Below are positions 1 through 8,330 of a stretch of 64,000 nucleotides of DNA, piece by piece; the stretch's first letter is position 1; every line of letters begins with the position of its first letter. The position numbers and the translations under genes were made by a program. Below the pieces are notes generated by a model. That model was not told where the DNA came from and searched no databases. It saw only the letters and a program-made list of their open reading frames with translations. This DNA comes from Falsiroseomonas sp051433195 (GTDB taxonomy: Bacteria > Pseudomonadota > Alphaproteobacteria > Acetobacterales > Acetobacteraceae): the NCBI RefSeq assembly GCF_051433195.1, contig NZ_JBHMFT010000013.1, positions 62,001 through 126,000 on the forward strand. Direction: 5' to 3'.

Positions 1-715
1 TGCAGTGCACCGCATCCGTGTCATGCCGGCCGAGCCCGCAGCTCGGGCAGCGGAAGCTTACCTTCAGCGGCCGGAACAGCGCCTGCGCCAGCCGCAGGAA
101 CAAGGTGACGCCGGCCAGCATGATCAGCACGGTCAGCAGCCGGCCGCCGGTGCCATCCAGCGTGATGTCGCCGAATCCGGTCGTGGTCAGCGCCGCGACG
201 GTAAAGTACAGCGCATCCGCCCAGTTCGCGATGTCCGGATTGCGCGCGTGTTGGGTGGCATGGACGATGCCGGTCATCACCGCGATGAACACCAGCAGGT
301 CGGCGGCGGCGATCGGGGCTTCCGGGTTGCGGCGGAACACCGGCAGGTCGCGCCGCAGCTTGGCCAGCAGGCGCGCGGACCGCAGCAGGCGCAGGGTGCG
401 CAGGCTGCGCAGGAAGCCCCAGCCGGGTGCGAAGGGCGCCAGCAGGAAGGCGGCGACCGCCACCACATCGGCGATGCCGGCCGGGTGCGCCAACTCCCGC
501 CACGGTTTCGGGCTCGCCCGCAGCCGCAGCACCAGCTCCGTCCCCAGCACCAGGCCGAAGCCGAAATCCACCAGCCGCAGCGCCGGCCCCTGCGGCAGGA
601 AGGATTCCACGATCACCCAGGCCAGCGCCGCCAGGTCCAGCGCCAGCAGCCCGTAGCCGGCGCGGATGCCGACCCGACCGGCGACCCTGTCGAAGGCGCC
701 GATGGGCTCGGACAT
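1..715 (-). CDS. Voltage-sensor-type potassium channel family protein (3' end beyond window)
   Basis: The minus-strand reading frame starts at ATG 715 and runs off the window edge, so only about 238 N-terminal residues are visible. Hydrophobic segments are followed by an S4-like stretch around residues 103-123, with arginine or lysine at roughly every third position (RSLRTLRLLRSARLLAKLRR). The pore loop around 175-184 carries the filter TTTGFGD. This is the architecture of a six-TM voltage-gated-like K+ channel in the inner membrane. After the last TM, residues 223-238 read CPSCGLGRHDTDAVHC, a possible small zinc ribbon. The long plus-strand ORFs over the same bases lack any family features and are shadows. 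The gene lies 4 bases downstream of the dehydrogenase gene on the same strand. Confidence 0.85.
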   Translation of the reverse strand, partial: MSEPIGAFDRVAGRVGIRAGYGLLALDLAALAWVIVESFLPQGPALRLVDFGFGLVLGTELVLRLRASPKPWRELAHPAGIADVVAVAAFLLAPFAPGWGFLRSLRTLRLLRSARLLAKLRRDLPVFRRNPEAPIAAADLLVFIAVMTGIVHATQHARNPDIANWADALYFTVAALTTTGFGDITLDGTGGRLLTVLIMLAGVTLFLRLAQALFRPLKVSFRCPSCGLGRHDTDAVHC

Positions 716-719
716 GTCT

Positions 720-1598
720 CTACCGCGTGGGCTTCGGCGGGGTCACGCCGTAGTCGTAGAAGCCGCGGCCGGATTTGCGGCCGAGCCAGCCGGCCTCGAC
801 ATACTTGGCCAGCAGCGGGCTCGGCCGGTACTTCGGATCGCCCATGCCCTCCTGCAGCACGCGCAGCACGGCGAGGCAGGTATCCAGGCCGATGTAGTCC
901 GCCAGCTCCAGCGGCCCCATCGGGTGGTTGCAGCCGAGCTTCATGCCGGCGTCGATGGAGGCGACGTCGCCGACGCCTTCATGCAGCGCGAAGCAGGCCT
1001 CGTTGATCATCGGCAGCAGGATGCGGTTGACGATGAAGGCCGGGTAGTCGGCGGCATAGGCGACGGTCTTGCCCATGCGCCCGGCCAGGGCGGCCACGGC
1101 GTCGACCGTCGCGTCATCGGTCGCCAGGCCGCGGATCACCTCCACCAGCTTCATCAGCGGCACCGGGTTGAAGAAGTGCATGCCCACGAAACGGCCCGGC
1201 CGGTCCGTCGCCGCCGCCAGCCGGGTGATCGGGATGGAGGAGGTGTTGGAGGCGACCAGCGCATCCGCCTTCAGATGCGGCGTCAGGGTCGCGAAGATCC
1301 GGTTCTTGATGTCCTCGCGCTCGGTCGCCGCCTCGATCACCAGGTCGCAGTCGCCGAAGGCGGCGTAGTCCGTGCTGGTGGAGATGCGCGCCATGGCGGC
1401 GTCGCGGTCGGCCTTGGCCAGCGTGCCCTTCGAGACCTGGCGGTCCATGTTCTTCGCAAGCGTGGCCAGGCCCTTGTCGAGCGCGGCCTGCGCCACGTCC
1501 AGCATCACCACCGTCAGCCCGGACTGGGCCGCGACATGGGCGATGCCGTTGCCCATCTGCCCGGCGCCGATGACGCCGAGTTTTTCGATCTGCGTCAT
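720..1598 (-). CDS. 3-hydroxybutyryl-CoA dehydrogenase (3-hydroxyacyl-CoA dehydrogenase family)
   Basis: It oxidises L-3-hydroxyacyl-CoA to 3-oxoacyl-CoA with NAD in fatty-acid or butyrate metabolism. The 292-residue product is of normal length for single-function family members. The Rossmann motif GVIGAGQMGNGIAH is at residues 8-21. The catalytic-His segment is GMHFFNPVPLMKLVEVI near residue 140, and a C-terminal-domain motif CNHPMGPLELADYIGLD follows. The start is set at ATG 1598 (MTQIEKLG). The frame is open further upstream, but that part translates a palindromic repeat and is not protein-like. It lies downstream of etfB-etfA on the same strand, fitting electron transfer from acyl-CoA oxidation. 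Confidence 0.93.
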   Translation of the reverse strand: MTQIEKLGVIGAGQMGNGIAHVAAQSGLTVVMLDVAQAALDKGLATLAKNMDRQVSKGTLAKADRDAAMARISTSTDYAAFGDCDLVIEAATEREDIKNRIFATLTPHLKADALVASNTSSIPITRLAAATDRPGRFVGMHFFNPVPLMKLVEVIRGLATDDATVDAVAALAGRMGKTVAYAADYPAFIVNRILLPMINEACFALHEGVGDVASIDAGMKLGCNHPMGPLELADYIGLDTCLAVLRVLQEGMGDPKYRPSPLLAKYVEAGWLGRKSGRGFYDYGVTPPKPTR

Positions 1599-1617
1599 CT
1601 TCGTCTCCAGCGTGGCG

Positions 1618-1663
1618 CCCTCTCCCCCCGCTTGGGGGGGGGAGAGGGATGGGGTGAGGGGGG
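1618..1663. repeat. REP-like C/G palindromic element, copy 1
   Basis: This intergenic element has a hairpin of the form CCCTCTCCCC...GGGGAGAGGG followed by GATGGGGTGAGGGGG. Its sequence recurs in inverted orientation at 1737-1777 and again at 23951-23990. It sits between hbd and etfA, and its translation explains the spurious N-terminal extension of the hbd frame. It may act as an mRNA-stabilising or terminating hairpin; that role is inferred. Confidence 0.75.
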
Positions 1664-1736
1664 CCGCTCGGGACGGGGAGGTCGCGCATCCCGCTGCCTG
1701 GCGTGCCATTGTCATTCGGTGGCGTGGGTGGCGGAG

Positions 1737-1777
1737 CCCCCTCACCCAACCCTCTCCCCCCGTCGTGGGGAGAGGGC
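1737..1777. repeat. REP-like C/G palindromic element, copy 2 (inverted relative to copy 1)
   Basis: CCCCTCACCCAA precedes a CCCTCTCCCC...GGGGAGAGGG hairpin, in the opposite orientation to the copy at 1618-1663. The pair flanks about 73 bases of non-coding sequence. It lies six bases beyond the end of etfA. Confidence 0.75.
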
Positions 1778-1782
1778 CTTGG

Positions 1783-2709
1783 CTACTTCTTGTCGAGGGC
1801 GGCTTCCAGTTCGGGAATCACCTTGAAGACGTCGCCGACCAGGCCGTAGTCGGCCACCTGGAAGATCGGCGCCTCCTCGTCCTTGTTGATGGCGACGATC
1901 ACCTTGCTGTCCTTCATGCCGGCCAGGTGCTGGATGGCGCCCGAGATGCCGAAGGCCATGTACAGCTCCGGCGCCACGATCTTGCCGGTCTGGCCGACCT
2001 GCATGTCGTTGTGCGCGTAGCCGGCATCGACCGCGGCGCGGGAGGCGCCGATGGCCGCGCCGAGCCGGTCGGCGACCCCGTCCAGGATCTTGAAGTTCTC
2101 GAGCGACCCCAGCGCGCGGCCGCCGGAGACGACCACGCGGGCCGCCGTCAGCTCCGGCCGCTCCAGCTTCACCAGTTCGGACCCGACGAAGCGGGAAATG
2201 CCGGGGTCGTCCGAGGCGGGTGCATCCTCGATCGGCGCATTGCCGCCCTCGGCCGGCGCCGGGTCGAAGCTCGCCGCGCGCACGGTCAGCACCTTGATCG
2301 GATCGGCGCTGCGCACGGTGGCCAGCGCGTTGCCGGCATAGATGAAGCGGCTGAAGGTGTCGGGCCCCTCGATGCCGGCGATGTCGGAGATCACCTGCAC
2401 GTCGAGCAGGGCCGCGACGCGCGGCATCACGTTCTTGCCGGCGGTGCTCCCGGGCGCGACCAGGTGGGAATAGCTGGGCGCCAGCGCCACCAGCAGCGCC
2501 GCCAGCGGCTCCGCCAGCCCGTGCTCGGCCACGGCGCCGCCGGCGACCAGCACCTTGGCCACGCCGGGCAGTGCGGCGGCGGCCGGCGCATCGTCGCGGC
2601 TCATCACCAGCACATGCACGTCGCCGCCAAGCTGCGTCGCCGCGGCCAGGGCGCTGCGGGTCGGCTGGGTCAGCGGGTTGCCGCGATCGGCAAGCAGCAG
2701 GATGGTCAT
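1783..2709 (-). CDS. etfA: Electron transfer flavoprotein subunit alpha
   Basis: The alpha subunit of the soluble FAD-containing heterodimer carries electrons from acyl-CoA dehydrogenases to ETF-ubiquinone oxidoreductase. The 308 residues match the usual bacterial length. The C-terminal FAD-binding domain contains VVSGGRALGSLENFKIL around 187-203 and the family signature AINKDEEAPIFQVADYGLVG near 270-290. The start lies only two bases after the etfB stop, so the two are co-transcribed and probably translationally coupled. Identification is secure. Confidence 0.97.
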   Translation of the reverse strand: MTILLLADRGNPLTQPTRSALAAATQLGGDVHVLVMSRDDAPAAAALPGVAKVLVAGGAVAEHGLAEPLAALLVALAPSYSHLVAPGSTAGKNVMPRVAALLDVQVISDIAGIEGPDTFSRFIYAGNALATVRSADPIKVLTVRAASFDPAPAEGGNAPIEDAPASDDPGISRFVGSELVKLERPELTAARVVVSGGRALGSLENFKILDGVADRLGAAIGASRAAVDAGYAHNDMQVGQTGKIVAPELYMAFGISGAIQHLAGMKDSKVIVAINKDEEAPIFQVADYGLVGDVFKVIPELEAALDKK

Positions 2710-2711
2710 GC

Positions 2712-3461
2712 TCAGATCACCTTCGCTTCGTTGCGCAGCTTGTCCACCAGTTCGGCGACGCTGCCGACCTTCACGCCGGCGCTGCGCTTCGGCGGTTCCA
2801 CCACCTTCAGCACCGTCAGGCGCGGCGCGGTATCGACGCCGAGATCACCCGGCTTCACCGTCTCGATCGGCTTCTTCCGCGCTTTCATGATGTTCGGCAG
2901 GGAGGCGTAGCGGGGCTCGTTCAGGCGCAGGTCCGCCGTGACGATGGCCGGCAGGGTCAGGGCCAGAGTCTCCAGCCCGCCATCGATTTCGCGCGTCACG
3001 TTCACGCTGCCGTCCGCCATCTCGACCTTGCTGGCATAGGTGCCCTGGGCCCAGCCGAGGAGTGCCGCCAGCATCTGGCCGGTGGCGTTCATGTCGTCGT
3101 CGATCGCCTGCTTGCCCATCATCACCAGCTGCGGGCTTTCCTTGGCGACCAGCGCCTTCAGGATCTTGGCGACCGCCAGCGGCTCCACCGCGCCCTCGAC
3201 CTCGACCAGGATGCCGCGATCGGCGCCCATGGCGAGCGCGGTGCGGATCTGTTCCTGGGCGGCGGCCGGGCCGATGGAGACGGCGACGATCTCGGTCGCC
3301 GCGCCCTTTTCCTTCAGGCGCACGGCTTCCTCGACGGCGATCTCGTCGAAGGGGTTCATCGACATCTTGACGTTGGCGGTCTCGACGCCGGTGCCATCCG
3401 CCTTCACGCGGACCTTCACGTTGTAGTCGACCACCCGCTTGACGGGGACGAGGATTTTCAT
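2712..3461 (-). CDS. etfB: Electron transfer flavoprotein subunit beta
   Basis: The beta subunit of ETF, 249 residues, begins MKILVPVKRVVDYNVKVRV, as is typical for alphaproteobacterial EtfB, and has the AMP/nucleotide-fold core throughout. It is the first gene of the etfB-etfA-hbd run on the minus strand. A perfect TTCCGC/GCGGAA hairpin lies 54 bases upstream, in the gap to the small HIG1-type gene. In many alphaproteobacteria a cob(I)alamin adenosyltransferase gene lies between the HIG1 gene and etfB; none is present here. Confidence 0.97.
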   Translation of the reverse strand: MKILVPVKRVVDYNVKVRVKADGTGVETANVKMSMNPFDEIAVEEAVRLKEKGAATEIVAVSIGPAAAQEQIRTALAMGADRGILVEVEGAVEPLAVAKILKALVAKESPQLVMMGKQAIDDDMNATGQMLAALLGWAQGTYASKVEMADGSVNVTREIDGGLETLALTLPAIVTADLRLNEPRYASLPNIMKARKKPIETVKPGDLGVDTAPRLTVLKVVEPPKRSAGVKVGSVAELVDKLRNEAKVI

Positions 3462-3515
3462 CGGCTACCGGATCCCTGGGGCTTGGCGCGGCGCGGGACG
3501 GCGGCGCCAGGTGCT

Positions 3516-3531
3516 TTCCGCAACCGCGGAA
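3516..3531. promoter_or_regulatory. Palindrome upstream of etfB
   Basis: TTCCGC AACC GCGGAA is a perfect six-base inverted repeat with a four-base loop in the 164-base gap between the HIG1-type gene and etfB. It could be an operator for etfBA-hbd or a short hairpin after the upstream gene. There is no T-tract. The role is not established by sequence. Confidence 0.35.
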
Positions 3532-3625
3532 TGATAAGCGAAAACGGCGGTGAACATACGGCGGAGGCTTGGCGCGGACAAGTCACCGCCCTGGTTCCAG
3601 GCCCGGTTCCAGGGATGCAGGCGGC

Positions 3626-3823
3626 TCAGGCCCGCATCACGAACAGCAGCAGCAGGAACAGAAGAACGGTGATGCCCTGCAGGATAACGCGCCAGCGCAT
3701 CAGCCGGTTCGACCGTCCGCCGCCGCCATCCTCGCTGCGCACCATTCCCAGCATGCCCGCGAACATCACGCCGAGGGTGCCGAGCATCGAAAGGCCCACC
3801 AGGACCGTCAGGAAGGTCGTCAT
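3626..3823 (-). CDS. Small twin-transmembrane HIG1-domain-like protein
   Basis: This 65-residue protein has two hydrophobic helices (about 3-26 and 46-63) joined by a short polar, glycine-rich basic linker. That is the layout of the alphaproteobacterial twin-TM/HIG1 family, whose members are linked to respiratory-chain membrane complexes. The start is MTTFLTVLVGL at 3823 and the stop is at 3626. It sits upstream of etfB on the same strand, the usual neighbourhood for this family. The assignment rests on topology and context more than on strong motifs. Confidence 0.75.
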   Translation of the reverse strand: MTTFLTVLVGLSMLGTLGVMFAGMLGMVRSEDGGGGRSNRLMRWRVILQGITVLLFLLLLFVMRA

Positions 3824-3871
3824 CGCGGCAACATGGCATGTCGCGCCGCGCCAGCAAGGCGGGCAGCCCCT

Positions 3872-5071
3872 CTACTTGCGCGCCCCGGCTATCGCCACCG
3901 CGCCGACCGCGGTGGCCACGACGCACATCAGGAAGCCCGCACCGTAGCCGCCGGTCAGGCCGATCAGGCCGGAAAAGGCCGGGGGCGCCACCAGCATGGT
4001 CATGCCGAAGGCAAACGACAGCGCCGCGGTGGCGCCGCCGACCTGCCCGGGTGGCGCCAGCCGCGCCGCCTCCGCCAGCATCACCCCGTTCCAGCCGACC
4101 GCTGTCGCGCCCATCACCATGCCGGCCGCCGCCACCAGCGCCCCCGGCCAGCCCGGCCCTGCGAAGGCCAGCGCCAGCCCGGCCAGCGCCGCGCCGATGC
4201 CGCAGGCCGCCAGCACGCGCGACGCGCCGAGCCGGTCCGCCAGCAAGGCCCAGCCGATGCGCCCGACCACGCCCGCCGCCTGCGCCAGCGCCAGCCGCAG
4301 CCCCGCCTCCCCCAGGCTGGTGCCGAGCGAGGCGACCTGGAAGGCCACGAAGAAGGTCGAGAAGCAGAACTGCGCGATGCCATAGCCGCAGGACATCAGC
4401 GTCAGCCGCGCCAGCTCCTTCTCGGTCCGCAGCAGGCCGAGGTTGGCGGCCGATTCGCGCAGCACCGCCAGCAGCCCGGCGCTGGCTCCCGGCCGGTCGC
4501 GGTCGCCATCCAGCCCGGCGCGCAGCGGCTGGATGGCGAGGGCGACCAGGAAGGCGATGCCGGCCATGCACAGGATGCTGACCCGCCAGCCCGCCACCAG
4601 CGCGATGGCCGGCGCCAGGGCGGCGACCACCATGGCGCCCAGCGGCACGCCGGCCTGCTTCAGGCTGAACACCAGCGCGCGGCGCCGCGCCGGCGTATGC
4701 GCCGCGATCAGGTGGCTGCCGCCCGGCGTCACCGGCCCATGGCCCATGCCGGCCAGGATGGCGGAAGCCGCCAGCGCCACCGGATGCCCGAGCGCCGCCA
4801 GCGCGATGCCGCAGCCCAGCACCACCATGGAAATCTGCAGCATCCGCACCCCGCCCCAGCGGCGGATCAACGGCCCGGTCAGCGGCCCGGTCACCAGCGC
4901 TCCGGCATACACAAGCGCGGTGTGCAGCCCGGCCAGGCTCGCCGGCACGCCGGTCTCCGGCGCCATGGCCGGCGCCAGCACCGGCACCGTCAGGAAGGCG
5001 CCCATGCCCGCCAGGTGCGCCGCCATCAGGGCCAGCATGATCAATGGCAGGGGAGGAGCGGCCGGTGTCAC
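3872..5071 (-). CDS. MFS transporter
   Basis: This is a polytopic inner-membrane protein of about 399 residues with around 12 hydrophobic segments and the MFS loop signature GPLIRRWGGVRML after TM2. The substrate cannot be read from sequence. The preferred start is GTG 5071, because GGAGG lies eight bases upstream and the product starts directly at TM1. ATG 5122 (MSGRHVAVQ) in the same frame would add 17 residues but has a weaker ribosome-binding site. Upstream reading-frame extension overlaps the divergent MscS gene and is artefactual. It is transcribed divergently from that gene. Confidence 0.85.
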   Translation of the reverse strand: MTPAAPPLPLIMLALMAAHLAGMGAFLTVPVLAPAMAPETGVPASLAGLHTALVYAGALVTGPLTGPLIRRWGGVRMLQISMVVLGCGIALAALGHPVALAASAILAGMGHGPVTPGGSHLIAAHTPARRRALVFSLKQAGVPLGAMVVAALAPAIALVAGWRVSILCMAGIAFLVALAIQPLRAGLDGDRDRPGASAGLLAVLRESAANLGLLRTEKELARLTLMSCGYGIAQFCFSTFFVAFQVASLGTSLGEAGLRLALAQAAGVVGRIGWALLADRLGASRVLAACGIGAALAGLALAFAGPGWPGALVAAAGMVMGATAVGWNGVMLAEAARLAPPGQVGGATAALSFAFGMTMLVAPPAFSGLIGLTGGYGAGFLMCVVATAVGAVAIAGARK

Positions 5072-5183
5072 CGGCGCATCCTCCGCCCGGATGCGCTGCA
5101 CCGCAACATGCCGACCGGACATTTCCGCCCCCCGGCTTGAGCCAGGGTTGACCGCGCAGGCCGGAACAAGCTTCACCCCGCCG

Positions 5184-7553
5184 ATGCACGCGCTGTTCCG
5201 GCTGCTCCCCCTCCTCCTCCTGCTGCTCGGTGCCCCGGCCCTGGGCCAGGCCCCCGCGCCCCAACCCACGCCCGCGCCCCAGGCGAGTACCGCCGAGCTG
5301 GACCGGCTGCTGGCGACGCTGCGCGACGAAGCCGGCCGCGCCGCCCTGTTGCGCAACCTGGAGGCGCTGGTGGCGGCGCAGCGCGCGGCCCCGGCTGCCG
5401 CCACCCCCGCCCCCACCCCCGCCCCCACCCCCGCCGCAGCGCCTCCCGCCTCCGCGCCGGCACCCGACGCCGCCGCCGCGCCCGCTGCTGCGCCCGCTGA
5501 CGCACCTGCCGCGCCCGAGGCTCCGCTGCTGGCGCCGAACACTCTTGGCGCGCAGTTGCTGATGGGCGCCTCCCAGCGCCTGCAGGGCCTGTCCGAGAGC
5601 TTCGTCGCGGCGGCGGAGGCGGCGACGGACCTGCCGGCCGTGGCCCGCTGGGCCTCCGACGCCGCGCGTGATCCGGTGACCCAGACCCGCGTCATCGACG
5701 CCGCCTGGAAGCTGGCGGTGCTGTTCGGCGCGGGGCTGCTGGCGGAATGGCTGACGCGCCGCTTCCTGCACCGCTTCTCGGACCGGCTGGATGCGCTGGC
5801 GCCGGAAAACGGCAGCGCCTGGACCTGGATGCGCCGGGTGCCGCTGGTGCTGGCGCGCTTCCTGCTGGACCTGGTGCCGCTGGCCGCCTTCGCCGTGATC
5901 TCCTACGGGATGATCAGCGCCGTCCGCCCGCTGCCGACCACCGAACTGGTGCTGCTGACCGCGAACAACGCCTACATCGCGCTGCGCGCCGTGATGGCGC
6001 TGTCGCGCATGCTGTTCTCCCCGGCCTCGCACCACCTGCGGCTGGTGCCCTGCCTGGACGAGACGGCGGCCTACATCACCATCTGGGTCCGCCGGATCAT
6101 GGCGGTGGCGATCTTCGGCTATGCGATCGCGGAGGCCGGGCTGCTGTTCGGCCTGCCCTGGGCCGCCTATGACGGCATCCTGCGGCTGTCGGCGCTGATC
6201 GTCACGCTGCTGCTCATCATCGTCATCCTGCAGAACCGCGGCGCCATGGCCGATGTGCTGCGCGCGCCCGAACTCAAGCCCGGCGACCAGCCGGACCGCA
6301 TGCGCCGCACCCTGCGAATGGCGCGCGACCGCATCGCCGATATCTGGCACCTGCTGGCCATCCTGTGGCTGGTGGCGCTGTGGGGGGTCTGGGCGCTGGA
6401 GGTGCGGGACGGCTTCGACCGCCTGATCCGCGTTTCCATCGCCACCTTCGTCATCCTCGGCATCGCCAAGCTGGTGGACGAAGTGGCGCGCCGCGCGATC
6501 GCCCGCGGCTTCCGCATCGGCCCGGACATGGCCCGCCGCTATCCGGGGCTGGAGCTGCGCGCCAACCGCTACCTGCCGGTGCTCAAGGGCATCGTCAGCG
6601 GGCTGATCGCCATCCTGACGCTGCTGTTCCTGCTGGAAGCCTGGGGCGTGCCGGCCTTCGCCTGGTTCCGCCGCGGCCAGCTCGGTGCCCGCCTGCTGTC
6701 CTCCCTGGTCTCGGTCGGGCTGACGGTCGGCGTGGCGCTGGCGGTGTGGGAGGTGGCGAACGCCGCCATCCAGCGCTACCTGGTGCGCCTGTCCCGCGAC
6801 GCACAGGCCGCGCGCAGCGCCCGGGTGCGGACGCTGCTGCCCATGCTGCGCACCCTGCTGTCCGGCACCATCATCGTCTTCGTGGCGCTGAACGTGCTGA
6901 CCGAGATCGGCGTCAACGTCGCCCCCCTGATCGCCGGTGCCGGCGTCATCGGCCTCGCCATCGGCTTCGGCTCGCAGACCCTGGTGCGGGACGTCATCAC
7001 CGGCGTCTTCCTGCTGTTCGAAGATGCGGTGGCGGTCGGCGACGTGGTCTCGGTCGGCGGGCTGGCGGGGGTGGTGGAGCAACTTTCGATCCGCTCGATC
7101 AAGCTGCGGGCGCAGGATGGCAGCATCCACATCATCCCGTTCAGCGCCGTCACCACCGTGACGAACATGACCCGCGACTTCTCCTTCGCCGTGCTCGACG
7201 TCAGCGTCGCCTATGGCGAGGACACCGACCGCGTGGTCGAGGTGATGCGGGAGGTGGCGGCCGAGATCCGCGCCGATCCGAAATTCGCGCCCATCATCCG
7301 CGACGAGCTGGAGATGCTGGGCGTCGAGCGGCTGGCCGATTCCGGCGTGCTGATCCGCGCCCGCATCAAGGGCGAGCCGATGGCGCGCTGGAACATCGGC
7401 CGCGAATTCAACCGCCGCATCAAGCAGCGCTTCGACAAGCTGGGCATCGAGATCCCCTACCCGCACCAGAAGCTGATCATCGACCGCGGCGAGGCCCGGC
7501 ACCCCGCGGAAAAGGAGGACTTTCCCGCCGCGCCGGAACCCGCTAGATCATAG
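5184..7553 (+). CDS. MscS-family mechanosensitive ion channel
   Basis: A large (789-residue) member of the small-conductance mechanosensitive channel family, gating on membrane tension. An N-terminal signal peptide (MHALFRLLPLLLLLLGAPALG) is followed by an Ala/Pro-rich low-complexity periplasmic region (about 24-125), then many TM helices. The MscS core lies around 570-760: GAGVIGLAIGFGSQTLVRDV marks the pore helix, followed by the beta domain (VGDVVSVGGLAGVVEQ) and alpha/beta C-terminal region ending near PYPHQKLIID. The start ATG 5184 places the signal peptide at the N-terminus. The gene is divergent from the MFS gene. Confidence 0.93.
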   Translation: MHALFRLLPLLLLLLGAPALGQAPAPQPTPAPQASTAELDRLLATLRDEAGRAALLRNLEALVAAQRAAPAAATPAPTPAPTPAAAPPASAPAPDAAAAPAAAPADAPAAPEAPLLAPNTLGAQLLMGASQRLQGLSESFVAAAEAATDLPAVARWASDAARDPVTQTRVIDAAWKLAVLFGAGLLAEWLTRRFLHRFSDRLDALAPENGSAWTWMRRVPLVLARFLLDLVPLAAFAVISYGMISAVRPLPTTELVLLTANNAYIALRAVMALSRMLFSPASHHLRLVPCLDETAAYITIWVRRIMAVAIFGYAIAEAGLLFGLPWAAYDGILRLSALIVTLLLIIVILQNRGAMADVLRAPELKPGDQPDRMRRTLRMARDRIADIWHLLAILWLVALWGVWALEVRDGFDRLIRVSIATFVILGIAKLVDEVARRAIARGFRIGPDMARRYPGLELRANRYLPVLKGIVSGLIAILTLLFLLEAWGVPAFAWFRRGQLGARLLSSLVSVGLTVGVALAVWEVANAAIQRYLVRLSRDAQAARSARVRTLLPMLRTLLSGTIIVFVALNVLTEIGVNVAPLIAGAGVIGLAIGFGSQTLVRDVITGVFLLFEDAVAVGDVVSVGGLAGVVEQLSIRSIKLRAQDGSIHIIPFSAVTTVTNMTRDFSFAVLDVSVAYGEDTDRVVEVMREVAAEIRADPKFAPIIRDELEMLGVERLADSGVLIRARIKGEPMARWNIGREFNRRIKQRFDKLGIEIPYPHQKLIIDRGEARHPAEKEDFPAAPEPARS

Positions 7554-7578
7554 CGTGTGACGACCTTCCGGATCCTCA

Positions 7579-7598
7579 CGGGCCGAATTACCGGCCCG
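7579..7598 (+). terminator. Candidate hairpin after the MscS gene
   Basis: CGGGCCG AATTAC CGGCCCG forms a seven-base perfect stem 25 bases after the MscS stop. No T-tract follows, so intrinsic termination is uncertain; it could be a rho-dependent or mRNA-protecting hairpin. Confidence 0.4.
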
Positions 7599-7687
7599 GC
7601 CGCCTGACCCCGACCCCCGCAAGGGGATCGGCCCTGCGCGGCCGGGTGCCTTCCCGGTCCTTCGCCACCCGATCCGGAGCCTTCCCC

Positions 7688-7969
7688 ATGTCAGACCAAG
7701 ATCCCGAGCCGCTCGTCGCGGCGCGCTTCACCGTGACGGCCGACGCCTTCCCCGGCCTGCTGTCCCGCATCCTGGAGCCCTTCGCCAAGCGCGACCTGGT
7801 GCCGGACAGCGTCCGCGCCACCCGCGATGGCGACGCGATGCGGGCGGAGGTGTCGCTGGGCGCCATGCCGCTGTGCATGGTGCATCTGGTGGCCGGCAAC
7901 CTCGGCCAGATCATCGGCGTCCGGCGGGTGGAGGCGATGGAGGGGCGGATCGTCCGCCTGGCGGCGTAG
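7688..7969 (+). CDS. Small ACT-domain-like protein
   Basis: A 93-residue soluble protein starting MSDQDPEPLVAARF. The pattern of a beta strand (ARFTVTADAF), helix (PGLLSRILEPFAKRDLVPDSV) and further strands resembles a single ACT regulatory domain, as in the acetolactate synthase small subunit. The similarity is only at fold level and no ligand can be inferred. The stop codon lies inside the first unit of a 27-bp tandem repeat, so the last residues (IVRLAA) are encoded by repeat sequence. The next plus-strand gene is a small membrane protein. Confidence 0.6.
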   Translation: MSDQDPEPLVAARFTVTADAFPGLLSRILEPFAKRDLVPDSVRATRDGDAMRAEVSLGAMPLCMVHLVAGNLGQIIGVRRVEAMEGRIVRLAA

Positions 7970-8015
7970 AGGCAGGTCGTCCGCCTGGCGGCGTAGAGGC
8001 AGGTCGTCCGCCTGG
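7951..8015 (+). repeat. 27-bp tandem repeat (2.4 copies) spanning a stop codon
   Basis: Two identical 27-base units (7951-7977 and 7978-8004) and an 11-base partial third unit (8005-8015) are present, each beginning CGTCCGCCTGG. The first unit encodes the C-terminus and TAG stop of the ACT-like gene; the others follow it in frame. The unit length is a multiple of three, so each full copy would repeat the same stop. It looks like a recent slippage duplication of the gene's 3' end. Confidence 0.9.
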
Positions 8016-8083
8016 CCGCCTGAAAGGGATGTGATCCGGTGCCGATTGAAGCGCGGGGAGCACAGGGCCATTTCACGCGGACC

Positions 8084-8326
8084 ATGATGTACCTCCTCGC
8101 CATCCTCGTCCCGCCGCTGGCCCTCCTGTTCGCAGGCAAGCCCTTCCAGGCCGTGTTCAACGGCCTGCTCTGGGCCGGCGGGCTGGTCTTCATCCTGCTG
8201 CCCTTCGTCGCCGGCCAGGCGGCCTGGGGCATCGCGGTGATCTGGGCGCTCGCCGTGGTGCATGGCCGCCGCAACGAGGCCCGCGACCGCGCCCTGGTCG
8301 AGGACGCGCTGCGCCGGCGGGGGTAA
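8084..8326 (+). CDS. Small Pmp3/YqaE-like membrane protein
   Basis: An 80-residue protein with two to three hydrophobic helices: YLLAILVPPLALLFAG, GLLWAGGLVFILLPFVAG and AAWGIAVIWALAVVHG. The LAILVPPLALL segment resembles the Pmp3/YqaE proteolipid signature. A charged tail (RRNEARDRALVEDALRRR) follows. ATG 8084 puts the first helix at the N-terminus. GTG 8039, with AAAGGGAT upstream, would add 15 polar residues and is a real alternative. The similarity is weak, so the family name is tentative. Confidence 0.55.
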   Translation: MMYLLAILVPPLALLFAGKPFQAVFNGLLWAGGLVFILLPFVAGQAAWGIAVIWALAVVHGRRNEARDRALVEDALRRRG

Positions 8327-8330
8327 CCCC

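Noticed and set aside
3465..7502. A 1345-codon minus-strand ORF antisense to the MscS and MFS region
   Set aside because: It translates to Gln/His/Gly/Arg-rich sequence without domains, covers well-defined genes in other frames, and is the usual high-G+C shadow frame.
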